From NCBI GenBank assembly GCA_902651635.1, contig CACRSC010000065.1, positions 47,028-111,027 of the forward strand: 64,000 nucleotides of DNA, given 5' to 3'. Source of the DNA: Mastigamoeba balamuthi (taxonomy: Eukaryota; Evosea; Mastigamoebida; Mastigamoebidae). Below, piece by piece: positions 1 to 11,600 of this stretch. The position numbers were made by a program, and so were the translations under genes. The number at the start of each line of letters is the position of its first letter. Position 1 is the first letter of the stretch. The notes beneath the pieces are model-generated. The model ran no database searches and was not told the origin of the DNA. It saw nothing but the letters and a program-made list of their open reading frames with translations.

Positions 1-1
1 G

Positions 2-790
2 TACAAGGGCGTGGCGCTGGGGAACCTGACGGCAGCGCTGTGGCTGAAGGACGGGGCGAGCACGCAGGGGTTTGTTCCGACAAAGGCGCGAGTTGTGGGG
101 GTGAGGCGGGCGAGCACGGGGGCGTGCGACATCGACGTGGGCCTTCAGTACCGGGCAGAGGGGATAGAGGTCGTTGTGCGTGCGACGCTGCCACCGGATG
201 GGACGGGGAAGCAGGCGTGGGTGGCACTGCGTGTCCTGTCGATGCAGAACTCGAGGAACGACAACCGCTCAGTCTCCCTGACAACAGCTCGGTTCGGCTT
301 CGTCTCCAAGGTCGGGGGCTCCCCGGCAAGCAACGTCCGCGTTCCTCCGGCACCGTACACGTCCTTCTGGCAAGTAGGGTCTGGCTCGCTGGATGTCTCA
401 ACCAATACTGGCGTTGGGATGTGGTATATCGGGACGCACATCGTTGTGGGCCCCGACGGCGTGAACACGTACGCGCTGGAGACCGCCATCTCGTCGCCTG
501 TCGTTGGGCGTGGCCAGCAGTGGGTCAGGTCCCCTGCTGCCTCTGGCACTGTGTTCTTGTTCCCCTTCGCGGGTGCGTCCTGGAATGGCTTTGAGGCTGC
601 GCGTACAGCACTGCAGGCAGAGGTGGCTGTGCTGGCTGCAGTGCCGCCTCCTCTGCCTGGCGTGCCTGACGTGCAGTCGTCGCAACACCCCGAATCGGAG
701 TCGAAGAAAAATGGCTCCGCGGTGGTGGCAGCACTGATCGATCCCGTGCTGGTGGTTGCTGCTCTCTGGTCGCTCGTCTCCAGCAGCTAA
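2..790 (+). CDS. C-terminal part of a putative GPI- or tail-anchored surface protein (5' partial)
   Basis: The frame is open from base 2 without a start codon, so the gene begins upstream of the window, and it ends at TAA 788-790. About 262 residues are visible, with one cysteine and many Ser, Val and Gly residues, which suggests beta-rich extracellular sequence. The last ~24 residues are hydrophobic ('SAVVAALIDPVLVVAALW') and run to the stop after a short polar stretch ('SESKKNGS'). That pattern is typical of a GPI-attachment signal, or less likely a tail anchor. The gene ending at 61023 finishes in a similar way. I do not recognise the family. Function beyond surface exposure is unknown. 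Confidence 0.6.
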   Translation, partial: YKGVALGNLTAALWLKDGASTQGFVPTKARVVGVRRASTGACDIDVGLQYRAEGIEVVVRATLPPDGTGKQAWVALRVLSMQNSRNDNRSVSLTTARFGFVSKVGGSPASNVRVPPAPYTSFWQVGSGSLDVSTNTGVGMWYIGTHIVVGPDGVNTYALETAISSPVVGRGQQWVRSPAASGTVFLFPFAGASWNGFEAARTALQAEVAVLAAVPPPLPGVPDVQSSQHPESESKKNGSAVVAALIDPVLVVAALWSLVSSS

Positions 791-1146
791 CCGCCAGCGG
801 CCCCGACAAGCCCCGTGCGGAGAGCACGGAACCCCTCCGCGGCGGCGGAGACCGACCGACGGCAAGCATGTCAATAGAATTTTGACTTGGTCCGTTGCAT
901 TTTCTCGTTCTTCCGAAACGTGCAGTTTCGAGGAGATGCTCTTTACCGGCGGTTGCGTCTCAAGATGCGGTGCTTGAACGCGCTGGTGGCTCCACCGCGG
1001 GGGGATGCGGCGCATAAAACTGGAATTTGAACCTGGCTGCGTTCATTAATGCCGGCCCCACACAGAGTGCTGAGTGTGGGGTTCTGATATCTCGGAACAA
1101 ATATCTTCCAGTGCACAACTTCGGGTCCTGCTGAGCGGCGCCCTCG
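791..1146. other. Intergenic stretch, no gene seen
   Basis: These 356 bases separate the surface-protein tail from the VTT-domain gene. Several short frames are open, but none shows a family resemblance or a splice pattern. Around 1040-1085 there is an AT-richer patch with short GTGTGGGG/CCCCACAC complementarity. I see no tRNA. Confidence 0.6.
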
Positions 1147-2521
1147 ATGGGGGGGCTCGACAGGATGCGCCGCACGATGTGCGCCGACGGCCGGTGGAAG
1201 ACCGCTGCGGGCGCCGTCCTGGTGGCGCTGATCTGCGCGGCCGTCGTGCTGAGCTTCGTGCCCTCGTCCCCCGTGCAGCTCTGGCTCTACGCCATGTTCT
1301 CCTATGTCACCGACGCGCCCTGGTACACGGGCTCCACGCTCTTTGTCCTCTGCTACGTCCTCACCGTGCTCCTCAGTGCGTCCTTCCCCGTCTCTTTCCG
1401 GTTTTTCCCTCATCTCTCCGGCCCTTGCGCGCTTCGCTCTCCCAACGCAGTTAAAGTGCAGCAGCGGGAAATTTAACCCGCCGCCGGCTTATTTTTTTTT
1501 GCTGACTGGCGGGCGCCCCGCTGCAGTGCTGCCAGCGACGCCGCTGAACCTGGCAGCGGGGTTCATCTACGAGATATGGCTGGGGAGCGCGGTGAGCGTG
1601 GTGGGCATCTCGCTGGGGGCGCTGGCGGCGTTTGTGCTGGGCCGCACGCTGATGCGCGAGTGGGCGGCCAGGCGCATGCGCGAGAGCCCCATGCTGCGCG
1701 CCCTCGACAGGGCCGTCTCGTCGCAGGGCTTCCTCATCGTCTTCCTGCTGCGCCTGGCGCCCGTCGTGCCCTTTGCCATCTGCTGCTACGCGCTGGGCGC
1801 CACGAACGTGCCCTTTGGCGTCTACGCCGTCGCCTCTGTGCTGGGCCTCTTCATCCGTGAGTCACCCGCGCCCCCCAAGCCCCAAGGGCACACTCGCCCT
1901 TCGCTGTTTCCCTTCTCCTCCTGATGAGCAATTTCCGGAGCCACACCATACACTGACGGTCCGACCCCCCCGCGCGCGCGACCAGCTACGGTGGCCTACT
2001 GCTACCTGGGGACGCTGATGAAGGACCTCAAGGACATCTGGGCTGACGACACCAGTGCGCCCCCCACACCGCTGCAGTTAAGTTGCACGCAAGGGGGCAC
2101 TGAAATTCCACCCCCTGCAGGCGGCAGCAAACTCAACAAGATCCTCGGACTCGCCGCCATCGCCACCGTCACCGTCGTGGCCATCGCCATCATCGCCTAT
2201 GGTACGTGCTCTGCAGCCCGTCGCTGTGGAGGACTCCCCCCCCACCCCCCACTGAGAGCTTTGCTGCTGTGCGCAGTAACAAAGAGAGCGCTGGACCGGG
2301 CGATGGCGGAGGAGCAGACGGGCGACGTGGAGCTGGGGCGCAGGGCCGACGACAAGGAGAAGGACGAGGACGGCGACCCCGTCGTCCGCATGTCGCCCTC
2401 GGTGCTGCCCGCGCACGTGGAGACGCGCGCCGTGGTCGAGATGCCGCTGCTGATGCACTCGCGAGACTCGCCAACGGTGCGGCAGGGCTCGATGCGGTCG
2501 TCCACAGCCCCGGCCACCTAA
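1147..2521 (+). CDS. VTT-domain (TVP38/TMEM64/DedA-like) membrane protein, 5 exons
   Basis: Predicted exons are 1147-1375, 1527-1856, 1986-2054, 2121-2201 and 2277-2521 (954 nt, 317 residues). All introns are GT-AG and the reading frame closes exactly. An N-terminal TM segment ('AAGAVLVALICAAVVL') precedes a VTT core: 'LPATPLNLAAGF', then 'RLAPVVPFAICCYALGAT', then 'IPTVAYCYLGTLMKDL', then a further TM segment ('ILGLAAIATVTVVAIAIIAY'). This matches the reentrant-loop architecture of TVP38/TMEM64/TMEM41 proteins, which act in Golgi/ER membranes and include lipid scramblases. The C-terminal ~80 residues are polar and cytosolic, without a known domain. The substrate is unknown. Family assignment is firm; membership of the TMEM64, TMEM41 or VMP1 branch is not resolved. 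Confidence 0.9.
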
Positions 2522-2772
2522 GGCCACGCGGCAGCAGCACACCTGCCGCCCAGCCCCCCCCCACGTGCGCGGTGGCGACAACGGGACTTTATCAACACCA
2601 CAGCACCCCCACCGTGCACACCGTAACTCTAACAGACTCGACGTTGGCGCAACCACTTGTGAAAGAGCAAATCAATTGGACCGCGGATCCAGGATTTGCG
2701 CGGCGAGAATCTTGGCCACTAATATCGCCTGGTTAGTTGAAGAAAAGGGGTTAATAATATTAAAAACCGGCA

Positions 2773-5420
2773 ATGGAGCAGCAGCTCAAGCGGCAGCGCA
2801 CGGGCCCTCTCGACTCCCCCGCGGGCGCGGGGGCGCTGGAGACCGCGTGGCTGCTCCGCGGCCACGTCGTGCCGTGCCTGGCGCCCTGCGACGCCGTGCG
2901 CCTGTGGGCGAGCAGTGCGGCGCTGCTGGGCTCGGCCTGCACGCACCGCCTGGGGTCCGCCGCAGGCACCCGCGTCGCCGCCCTCGACCTCTTCGCGTCC
3001 TCGTGCCTCGCGGGCGACGCCGCCACGATGTCCGCCCTCGTGTCCGGGCGCCGGCGCATCGTTTCGCGGACGCCGGAGCTCGCAACGCTGTGGACCGACG
3101 TGAGCGCAGACTCAACTGACTCCCACGATATATTCAGATTAATCGCGATTCCAACTTAATTTGATGCTTCGCGGGGATTCCAACTTAATTGGACGCTACG
3201 CGGGGGGGCCAGTACCTGGACCCGCTGTGCCGCAAGGTCGCCGCCGACGACAGACGCGAGGACGTGCTGCGCGTGCTGGACGCGGCTGGCCTCGGGGTCC
3301 GCGCGGCCGGGGAGCACCAGCCGACCGCCGTCGAGGCGCTGCACGAGGTCTGCCGCCACTCGATGCCCTGCACCATCGCCGCGCTGCTGGGCCCGCGCCT
3401 CTTCGACCCCGCCAAGTGGGAGCAGTCGCGGTCCGTCTACGCCGACCACCTGATCGAGCGTGCCGCGTCGTCTGGCGACCCCGCCGTGCTCCAGCTGCTG
3501 TCGGGCCCCCCGCTGTCTCTGGCGCACGGCAGCGTCACCGAGTCGGCTCTCCAGACGGCCATCACCAAGGGGGGCGTCCAGTGCCTGCGCGTCCTGACCT
3601 CGGCCCCGTACTTTGCTGGCGTGCCGTCGTCGTACCTGCTGCGCAGAGCCCTCCGCTGCGCCTGCACTGCGGGCGACAGGGGATGCGTCGACTACCTGGG
3701 GCAGTTCGAGGGCTGGGACGCCATCCGCCCCTTCCCCTTTGCCCACGACCTGCTCATCGAGGCCCTCAAGGGCACACCGGAGGCGTTCAGGGCTCTGACG
3801 TCGCCGCCGTTCTCGCTGGACGCGCGCTGCGTGTCGCCAGTCGATGCGGGAGATGCTCTCATCGCGGCAGCACGGGCAGGAAACGAGGCAATCGTTGGAC
3901 TGCTGAGCGACGCCTCGTTCGGTGTCGACCACGAGGACTCGGTGGCGTCGTTCGTTGCCGCGGCGGCGTCTGGCAGCGTGGGTGTCATGCGTCGCCTGAT
4001 GCAGCCGCCGTTCTGCGTGGGACCTGGCGATGTCGACAGTTGTCACGACGCGGTCCTGTACGTGGCGGAGCAGACGGAGCGCTGGCGGTGGGTGTTCCGC
4101 GGGAGGAGACACGTGAGGCTGTCTCTGAAGCCTAAGTCGCTGCTGTCCTTCTTGTGCTTCAAGGGGCAGTTGGGGGCACTCGAGATGCTGATGCAGCCGC
4201 CCTTCCTGCTGGGCTCCAAGGATACACCCGAGAGCAAGAAGGAAGCACTCAATTGGGCATGCAAGAACAACCACCCAGATGTCGTTCGGGCGCTGGCCAA
4301 GGCCCCTGCCTCGCTCGGTCAGCAGGAGGCACAAGAACTCCGGGTTCTGACTGAGGCTATCAAGAACAGACATATCGACGTCGCCAGAGTTCTGGTAGAA
4401 ACCCCGTATTCGCTGGGCCGAGGAGACATCGACGCCTGCACGCTGTTCAAGCATGCCGTCCGCATGTGCGACGCAGAGCTCATTCGTATGGCAGGGAGAC
4501 CACCGCTGAGCCTGTTCGGACCAGGGGACGCCAGGGCTGACGAGAACGAGGCGCTGTGCCATGCTCTGGGAGTGGGGCAGAGCGGCCTCGAGGTGGTGCG
4601 TGCATTGGCAGAGCCACCGTACTGCCTTGGGGCAGAGGATGCGAGGGCCCGGAGTTGCGAGGCCCTCAAGGTGGCGTTTGGCAGCAAGAACATGGCGGGA
4701 GTTCGGTTGCTGGCGCAGCCCCCGTTCTGTCTGGGCGCGAGCGATGCGCGGGCGTCGGACAACGCCATTCTGCGCAAGGTGTGCGCAAGTGGCGACGCAG
4801 AGGCACTGAAGGTGCTGTCGGAGCCCCCGTTCTGTCTCGGACACGCGGAGGCGCAGGCAATCAAGGCGATGACTCTCGCGGGACCCAACGAGCGGACACT
4901 GCAAGTGCTTACGGAGCCACCGTACTCTATGGGGCCAGAGGACGCGAGGGAGGACAACAACAAGGTGCTGCGGGCGGCGTGCAGGAGCGGCAATGCGGCA
5001 GTGCTGGCCACTCTGGCAAGACTCGGGCTCGGCCAGGAAGACGCGAGGGCCGCAGGGAACGAGGCGTTGTTCAATGCGTGCAAATACGGGTGGCTGGATA
5101 TAGTGGTGGCGCTGGGGAAGGCGCCGTGGAGTCTGGGGCAGGAGGACGCGCGTGCGAACAAGAACAGGGCGCTGTGGTGGGCTGTCAAAGAGCTGCACGT
5201 AGGCGTCGTCAGGCTGCTCGGGCAAGCGCCGTACTCGCTGACGAGGTCGGACGCGCTCGCTGCGGTGAATAAGCAGTTCGTCCGCGACGTGCAGGAATGG
5301 CGCCTCCGGCAAACGAGACGCGAGGTGGCTGCCGTTTTGCGAGAGAAGCCCTTCTCAATGACAGCAGAGGAGCTCGGGCACGACGAGAAAGAGACAGAAT
5401 CACGACTGACCTCTGGATGA
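2773..5420 (+). CDS. F-box-like protein with ~17 'PPFCLG'-type helical repeats
   Basis: Two exons, 2773-3099 and 3213-5420, joined in phase 0 over a 113-nt GT-AG intron, give 844 residues. The N-terminal ~60 residues ('LLRGHVVPCLAPCDAVRLW') look like an F-box (LPxEhvxxhLxPxDaxrLa). The rest is a tandem array of ~37-residue units with the pattern L-(A/S/T)-x-PP-(F/Y)-(C/S)-L-G-x-x-(D/E)-A-R-A...N-x-A-L-x-x-A-x-x-x-G...V-x-x-L. The G-x-x-x-V-(V/L)-x-x-L half resembles an ankyrin helix pair, but the PPFCLG-DAR turn is not the normal ankyrin TPLH/D turn. The likely role is a substrate adaptor or scaffold; this is inference. A decayed relic of the same repeat lies at about 61.4-61.6 kb. The intron holds a 29-bp tandem duplication. 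Confidence 0.82.
3147..3204. repeat. 29-bp tandem duplication inside an intron
   Basis: Two adjacent 29-nt copies (3147-3175 and 3176-3204) begin GATTCCAACTTAATT and end CGCGGG, differing at a few positions. They fill most of the 3' half of the intron of the F-box-like gene, close to its 3' splice site. Confidence 0.85.
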
Positions 5421-5611
5421 CAACCCTACGTGTTGCACACGCACCGAGCTTATACTTAATCCGCAACACCAATCACTCGGTCTCTGGCCCTTAGTAATCT
5501 CATGATATGCATGCACCCGATTCCACAGCGCTCCCTCGGCGGAATCGTGACGCCTGCAGTCTTTCCTTTGGAGATATTCTCAGGAACCCCAAAAATAGAA
5601 CGTGGGGAGAG

Positions 5612-8600
5612 ATGACGGGCAACAACGCCGACAACGCTCTGACGGCCGAGCTGCAGGGCGACGGCGCCACCGTGCTCGTGCGCTGGTCGCTGCGCTCGGT
5701 GGCGCGCGGCAGCTCCGACTGGGTGGCGCTGTACCGCAGCCCGGGCGACGCCACGTCCAACTACGGGCCCTACACCTACTCGTGCTACGGCACGTGGGCC
5801 GACGACACGCACGGCTCTGCCACCATCAGCGGATGCGCGGGCCACGTGGAGGCCCGCTACATGAGGTGCACACAGATCCTCGCGGCCACCACGGGGCGGC
5901 CATTGCTCTTTTCTCTTGTTTTGGTAACATTCCCTCGGTGGGGGATTCGATTGAATCTGGACACAAGATTCAACCCTTTAATAATCAATTGATTTCCACT
6001 GATTTTCTCGATCCGTAGTGGTGGAGGCTACACAGATGTATGCAGGGCTCCAATCGTTCCCGCCGGCAGCGCGGCGCCACCCGAGGCGGCTGCCCCACAA
6101 GCGCGGGCAGCTCCGACTGATTGCTGCGCCCTCGGGGGCGGCAGACACCACTGCAAGGGCCGAGCACACGGCTGCAGCGGAGGGTCGCTCTGGGGCACAA
6201 ACATCTACACGAGCGACTCCAACCGCTGCGCAGCCGCCCTGCATTGCGGAGCCATAGGCCCCGATGGTGGCGACTTCACCGTCAACGAGGGCCTTCCGGG
6301 CCTGCCCGCCTACCCAGGCAGCGCAAGCAACGGGGTCACCTCGGGCTCCTATGGTCCCTACTCGGGCTCCATCATGGTCCTTCCCGTCTCGGACCCACAG
6401 GCCTCCGCCCCAGCAGCAGCTCCAGCAGCAGCAGCAGCGCCAGCAGTGGTCGCGCCAGCAGTGCCACAGCAGCAGTGCGGGCCACGGGGGGACAACAAGT
6501 ACTTCTGCAAGGGGCAGCGCGGAGGTTGTAGCGGGGGCTACGTCTACGGCAGCGACCTGTACGCCAAGGGATCCAACCTCTGCAGCGCCGCGCTGCACTG
6601 CGGGGCAGTGGGGCCCGAAGGCGGCGAGTTCCTCGTAGAGGACGGCCTCCCCGGGCAGCGAACCTACCCGTCCGCAGAGCGCAACGGCGTCACGACGTCG
6701 TACAGCGGCGCCTGCGACTCCTCTATCCGTATCCACCGAGCCGACTCGAAGGAGTTCGTTCAGATACCCGATTCTGTCGCGCAGGATGCTCTGGCTGGCA
6801 ACGTTGCTGCCGTCGTCTCCGCACTGGCATCCAACACTGCGCTGGCGAAGGCATCTCGGGCACTCGCGGACACTGGCAGGCGCGCCACACTTCTGTCGCA
6901 CGTCGTGTGGAACCCCGGGGGCGAGGACCGCGCGGCGGCAGTGCAAGCACTGGTGGACGCCGGGGCGGATCACATGGCAGGGCCTCTGGCAGACTGCGAA
7001 CCAGAGAGGGTCTGGGGCGGTGATGGCAAGAGCTGCCTGGCCCTCTCTCGCGCTATTCGCAGCAGCCACTGGTCCTCTGTCCGGATACTTGCAGCGCTGC
7101 TCGACAAGTCCCGTGAGAAACCCCAGTTCGCTGCGTGCGCCGAAGACGCGGTGCATCACGCGGTGGGCTGCACGAAGGCGGCGCCAGACGAGGCCTGGGC
7201 TCCGATAGAGCCGCTGTGGACTGGAGTCGCGTGGTACGCGAAGTGCGACAAGGTGTGGAAGCACGCATTCTACAGGATCACCGAGAGCAAGCCCGACAGC
7301 TTCTGCGCAGCGGCCATCCGCGGGTTCTGTGTCGAAGCACGGGCGAGGCTTCCGGCGGGCACCAACAACCTCTGGGGATCCGCTATGGTCTCAGAGGAGC
7401 ACTACGCGATGATCCTCGGTCTCATGCGCAAGCATCGTGTGCGCGCGGTCTTCGAGGCGACACGCCAGTGCGGCCCTGTGTATGCCAGCGGTCTCGTCGA
7501 GGCGGCGCTGCGGCAGTCAAAGGATCAGAAGGACCGCACCTCTGCGGACCTCTGGTCTTACGTTTGCGCGTGTCGCGATGTCCTGGGCGGCGACCTCAAG
7601 AGCGACGCCACGACGCCACAGGACGTTGCCGAGTCATGGGGCGCCATGTTGGCTCCGCTGCGCCGCTGGTTGACCCCTCAGCAATGCCGGGAGGCCTACA
7701 ATGTGGGTATGGGTACCTCGTGGTGGCGCACGCAGATCGCCAAGCATGGGCTCGAGCGCCACTGCGCTCTGCTCGCCGCTGAGCTCGACGCCGACGCCAG
7801 CTCTGTTGCTGATGCGCTGCCGCCAGTACCGTGGTACAAGGACTGGTGCCAAGAGTTCGTACCGTATGCCCTCGTCTGCGCGCGCAAGCAGTCCGACTCC
7901 TTTTGCGCACGTGCCATCCGCGACTTCTGTGCGACGCGCGTAGCCGCAGAGGGCGCCCACGGCGATGTCTTCAGCCGCGCAGAGATCCCCAAGGTCCTGT
8001 GGGAATTTGTGCTCACGCACCGCGTGTGGGCGGCCCTCGAGGTGCTCCGGTGTGCGGGCGAGGAAGCAGACAGACTCATGCACCAGATCCTCGAGTATCC
8101 GCACGACAGCGAGGCCGTCGCCCGCGACTCGGTCGTTCCGTTCCTGAAGCAGTGCCGTGCGGTCCTCGCTTCGACACTAGCGGACTCCGAGAAGGCCAAA
8201 GCGATCGCCGAGCCCTGGGGCGCTCTGCTGCACGCCGTCAGCACCGCGAAGAACGTACCCGAGGACGAGTGGGCAGCAACTGCGAGTCTAGGCGAGGGCG
8301 CCGCGTGGTGGAAGGACCAGATGGCCAAACGCTCGATGGGCCTCACATACGCTGCCATCGCTGCTCGCCATGGAGCCGGCGAGGGAGCCAGCGCTGTTCT
8401 CGACGGCGCCGTCGCGTGGGAGAAGAAGCCCGACGAGTGGTCCACGTATGTGTGCACGTGCGCAGAGAAGCAGTCGGACGCCTTCTGCGCCAAGGCCGTG
8501 CGCGACTTCTTATCCCGCGTCGACGACTGCGCGCACTGCCGGGTCTCCTGGAATGTCGTCGTCGAGGCGCTCGTGCTGCACCGTAGGCCCTGGGCGCTTC

Positions 8601-11600
8601 TCGAGCTCTCGGGAGACAAGCGCACCCCGCCTCGTGTCTTCGAGAACGCGATGCTCCTCGACAAGGTCCAGGGGGCGCCTAATGCGCTCCGGGACCTGCT
8701 CAGCGACATCACAACCGCGATTGTTCCCGAGCTGGCCAAAAAGGACCTCTACGGGGTCTTCGCTGCACTCGTGGAGGTTCTGGTCCCTGTTGCCTCGGAC
8801 CAGGAGCTCGTCGCGCTTGTGCGCGCGGCCGATTGTCCCAAACTGCGCTCAGAGCTCACAACCCGCGACCTCCTCCTCAAGGCGCTTCTCAAGGACAGCA
8901 AAGTGCGCTTCAGAAACCTGTGCACTACCTCACATGTGTCGCTCTTCCTCCCAGACGAGGTTTGTGGACTACCTTATCTCCATTGGAGTCCTGGAAAAGG
9001 AGAGACCACCGGTGAGGCGCAGCGCATGGGCGATGCTGTGCGACAGGGCTCTGGGGTGCACGCGCGAGGACCTGCGGCTCGCTCTGCGCGTTGTCGACCA
9101 CTTTGTGCGCCCAGAGGACATCGCCGAGCTCAACGCCCCCGACGAGGCCGCACGGCGCCGCCAGCAGTACGGTCAGCCCTGCCGTAGTACTGTCTACAGG
9201 ATTGCTCTGCTGTCTCGCGACGTGCATGGTTTCCACTGGAGCGGAGCCGTCAAAGACCTCGAAGCCGCCACCGATTTTGAGTGGTCCGCTTTCCACGGCT
9301 CCGAGCGTCGGTCGCTGCTCCACGCGGCCGCCGAGGAGGACGGCGACACCGCTCAGGAGCTTCTCGCTGCTGCGCTGCGCCACAAGGCCCCCATCACAGC
9401 GCAGGACCGCAACGGCCGCACGCCCGTGCACGTTGCCTCAGCGCACTCGGCAAAGAGGTTGCGCGAGCTGCTCAAGGCCGGCGGGTCCCACGAGGCGTTC
9501 GACGGCAACGGTCACAACGCTCTTCATACTGCAGTGGCCGCGGGTCAGCACGAGTGTGCAGCGGTTCTCGTCGAGGCCGGTGCCCGCGTCAACGCTCCAG
9601 GGACCGACGGCCGAACTGCGCTGCACACCGCCGCTGCCATAGCGGACGAAGCTGCGGCAAAGATGCTCCTCGGCAACGGTGCCTCCGTGTCAGTTGCCGA
9701 CAGGAGCGGCGACTCCCCACTGCATGCCGCGTGCGCGTCAGAGTCCGCCGAGCGCGCGGCCGCGGTTGCCGCCTTGCTGATGAGCAACGGGGCGGACTGC
9801 AACAAGAAGGGGGCGAAGGGGCGTCTGCCGCTGCACTGCGCGTGCGTTGCCGGCTCGCAGGCGCTTGTCTCGGCGGTCGCCGAGCACACGGGCGACCTCA
9901 ACGTAGCCGACGAAGATGGAAGCACCGCACTGCTGCTCGCGTGTTCAGGCTCGGGCAACGGCGTCGCGGACCTCATGCGCGCGGGCGCCGACCCCGAGAT
10001 TGCCGACAACTCGGGACTCGTACCGCTGGTGGCTGCTCTGCGCAGGTCTGCACGCGCCGAGGAGGTCGCTCTGGCCCTGCTCGAGGCGGGAGCCAAGCCC
10101 ACCGCACGCAGTGGGTCCCCTACGACTCCCCTCCACGTTGCGGTGTCTGCTGGGCTCCTGCAAGCTGCGCAGGCACTAATGGCCAAGGGGGCGCCCGTCG
10201 ACAGTGTGGACGAGCACAGGGAGACTGCGTTGCACGCGGCAGCACGCGTGGGCCACGTCAAGATCGTCACCGCGCTGCTGGAGCACGGGGCCAAATGCCT
10301 CGCGGCCTCAGAAACCCGCAAGCTGCCGATGCACGTGGCACAGGCAGCGGGCCACGAGCAGTGCGCCGCGCTGCTGCTGGAGCGCACCATCGACGAGATG
10401 ATGAGCGCCGGTGCCGAGGGTGCTGCTGTCGAGGCGCTCGAGTTCGACGCGGAGACGACGCGAAGGGTTGCCGAGGCGCTGCGTGGCAAGAGCGGTGACC
10501 CCGCACAGGGCATGCGCATCGCCGCGCAGCTCGGGCTGGCGGACCTCGTCGCGCACTTCCTCTCCAAGGGCGTCGCCCCCAACTCCACCGACAAGAGCGG
10601 AACCACAGCGCTACACTGTGCGTGCAGGGCCGCGCGCAAGGACGTTGTAGCACTGCTGCTCCGCAGCAAGGCCAGCGCCAAGCTCGCGACGAAAGACACG
10701 GGATCCACTCCGCTGCACGACGCCTGCCTCGCTGGCTCTTCGGAAATAGCTGCAATGCTGCTGGCCGCCGGAGCGCCTGCCGGGCTGGCAGCCCGCGACG
10801 GCTCCACTCCGCTGCACAGCGCAGCGGCGGGCGGCAGCGCTGAGTGCGTGCGCGTTCTCGTGCAGGCCAGAGCAGAGGTGGGCGCCAAAACGGCGTCGGG
10901 CAGAACAGCTCTGTCAGTCGCCGCGGAGCACGCGGTGCCCGAGGTGGTCAAGGCGCTGCTCGACGCTGGGCTGAGCCCCAAGGGCGACAAGGACTCCACG
11001 GGCATGTCTCCGCTGCTGTACGCTGTAACAGTGGGAGCCACAAAGGCCGTGGAGCTGCTGCTGCAGAGCAGTGCGGATCCCAACGAGACTGCGCCGGACG
11101 GCAAGCCTTGCCTCGTGACGAGCGCGCAGGCGGGGCACTGGGACGTTCTGCGCGCTCTTCTCGCCGCAAAGGCCGATCCGAACGCTCCCGCAGCCCGCAG
11201 CGGACAAATGGCGCTCTTCTGCGCTGTGCACATGCGCGAGGACGCCCCGGAGGATGTCGTGGTCTCGCTGCTGCAGTCCGGCGCCCGTCCGGACGCCACA
11301 CCCTCGGAGCCCTACCCCAAGCGCAGCACTCTGGCGCACTGCGTCAGCAGGGCCATGTGGGCGGCAGTTGCGGAGCTGTGCAAGGCCGGGGCGGACGCTT
11401 CGCGTGCGTACGCGGACGGGCTGACACCGCTGCACCTCGCGTGCGCGGGAGACGCGGGGGACGAGGCCCTCGCGCTGGTGCTCGGGCGCCCGCTGCTCAT
11501 CAACGCCCGCGATCCGCAGGGCTACACGCCTCTCAGCAGGTGCCGCACGTGGACCTCCGTCGCGCTTCTGTTGCGACACGGAGCCGATGCTGCGTCCCGG

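Noticed and set aside
3156-5312. 718-codon open frame on the minus strand under the F-box-like repeat gene
   Set aside because: It is an antisense shadow of a GC-rich repetitive coding region, rich in Arg/His/Gln with no domain. The plus strand gives the coherent repeat protein.
9545-11299. 584-codon minus-strand frame under the ankyrin array
   Set aside because: Ser/Ala-rich antisense shadow created by repeated ankyrin codons.
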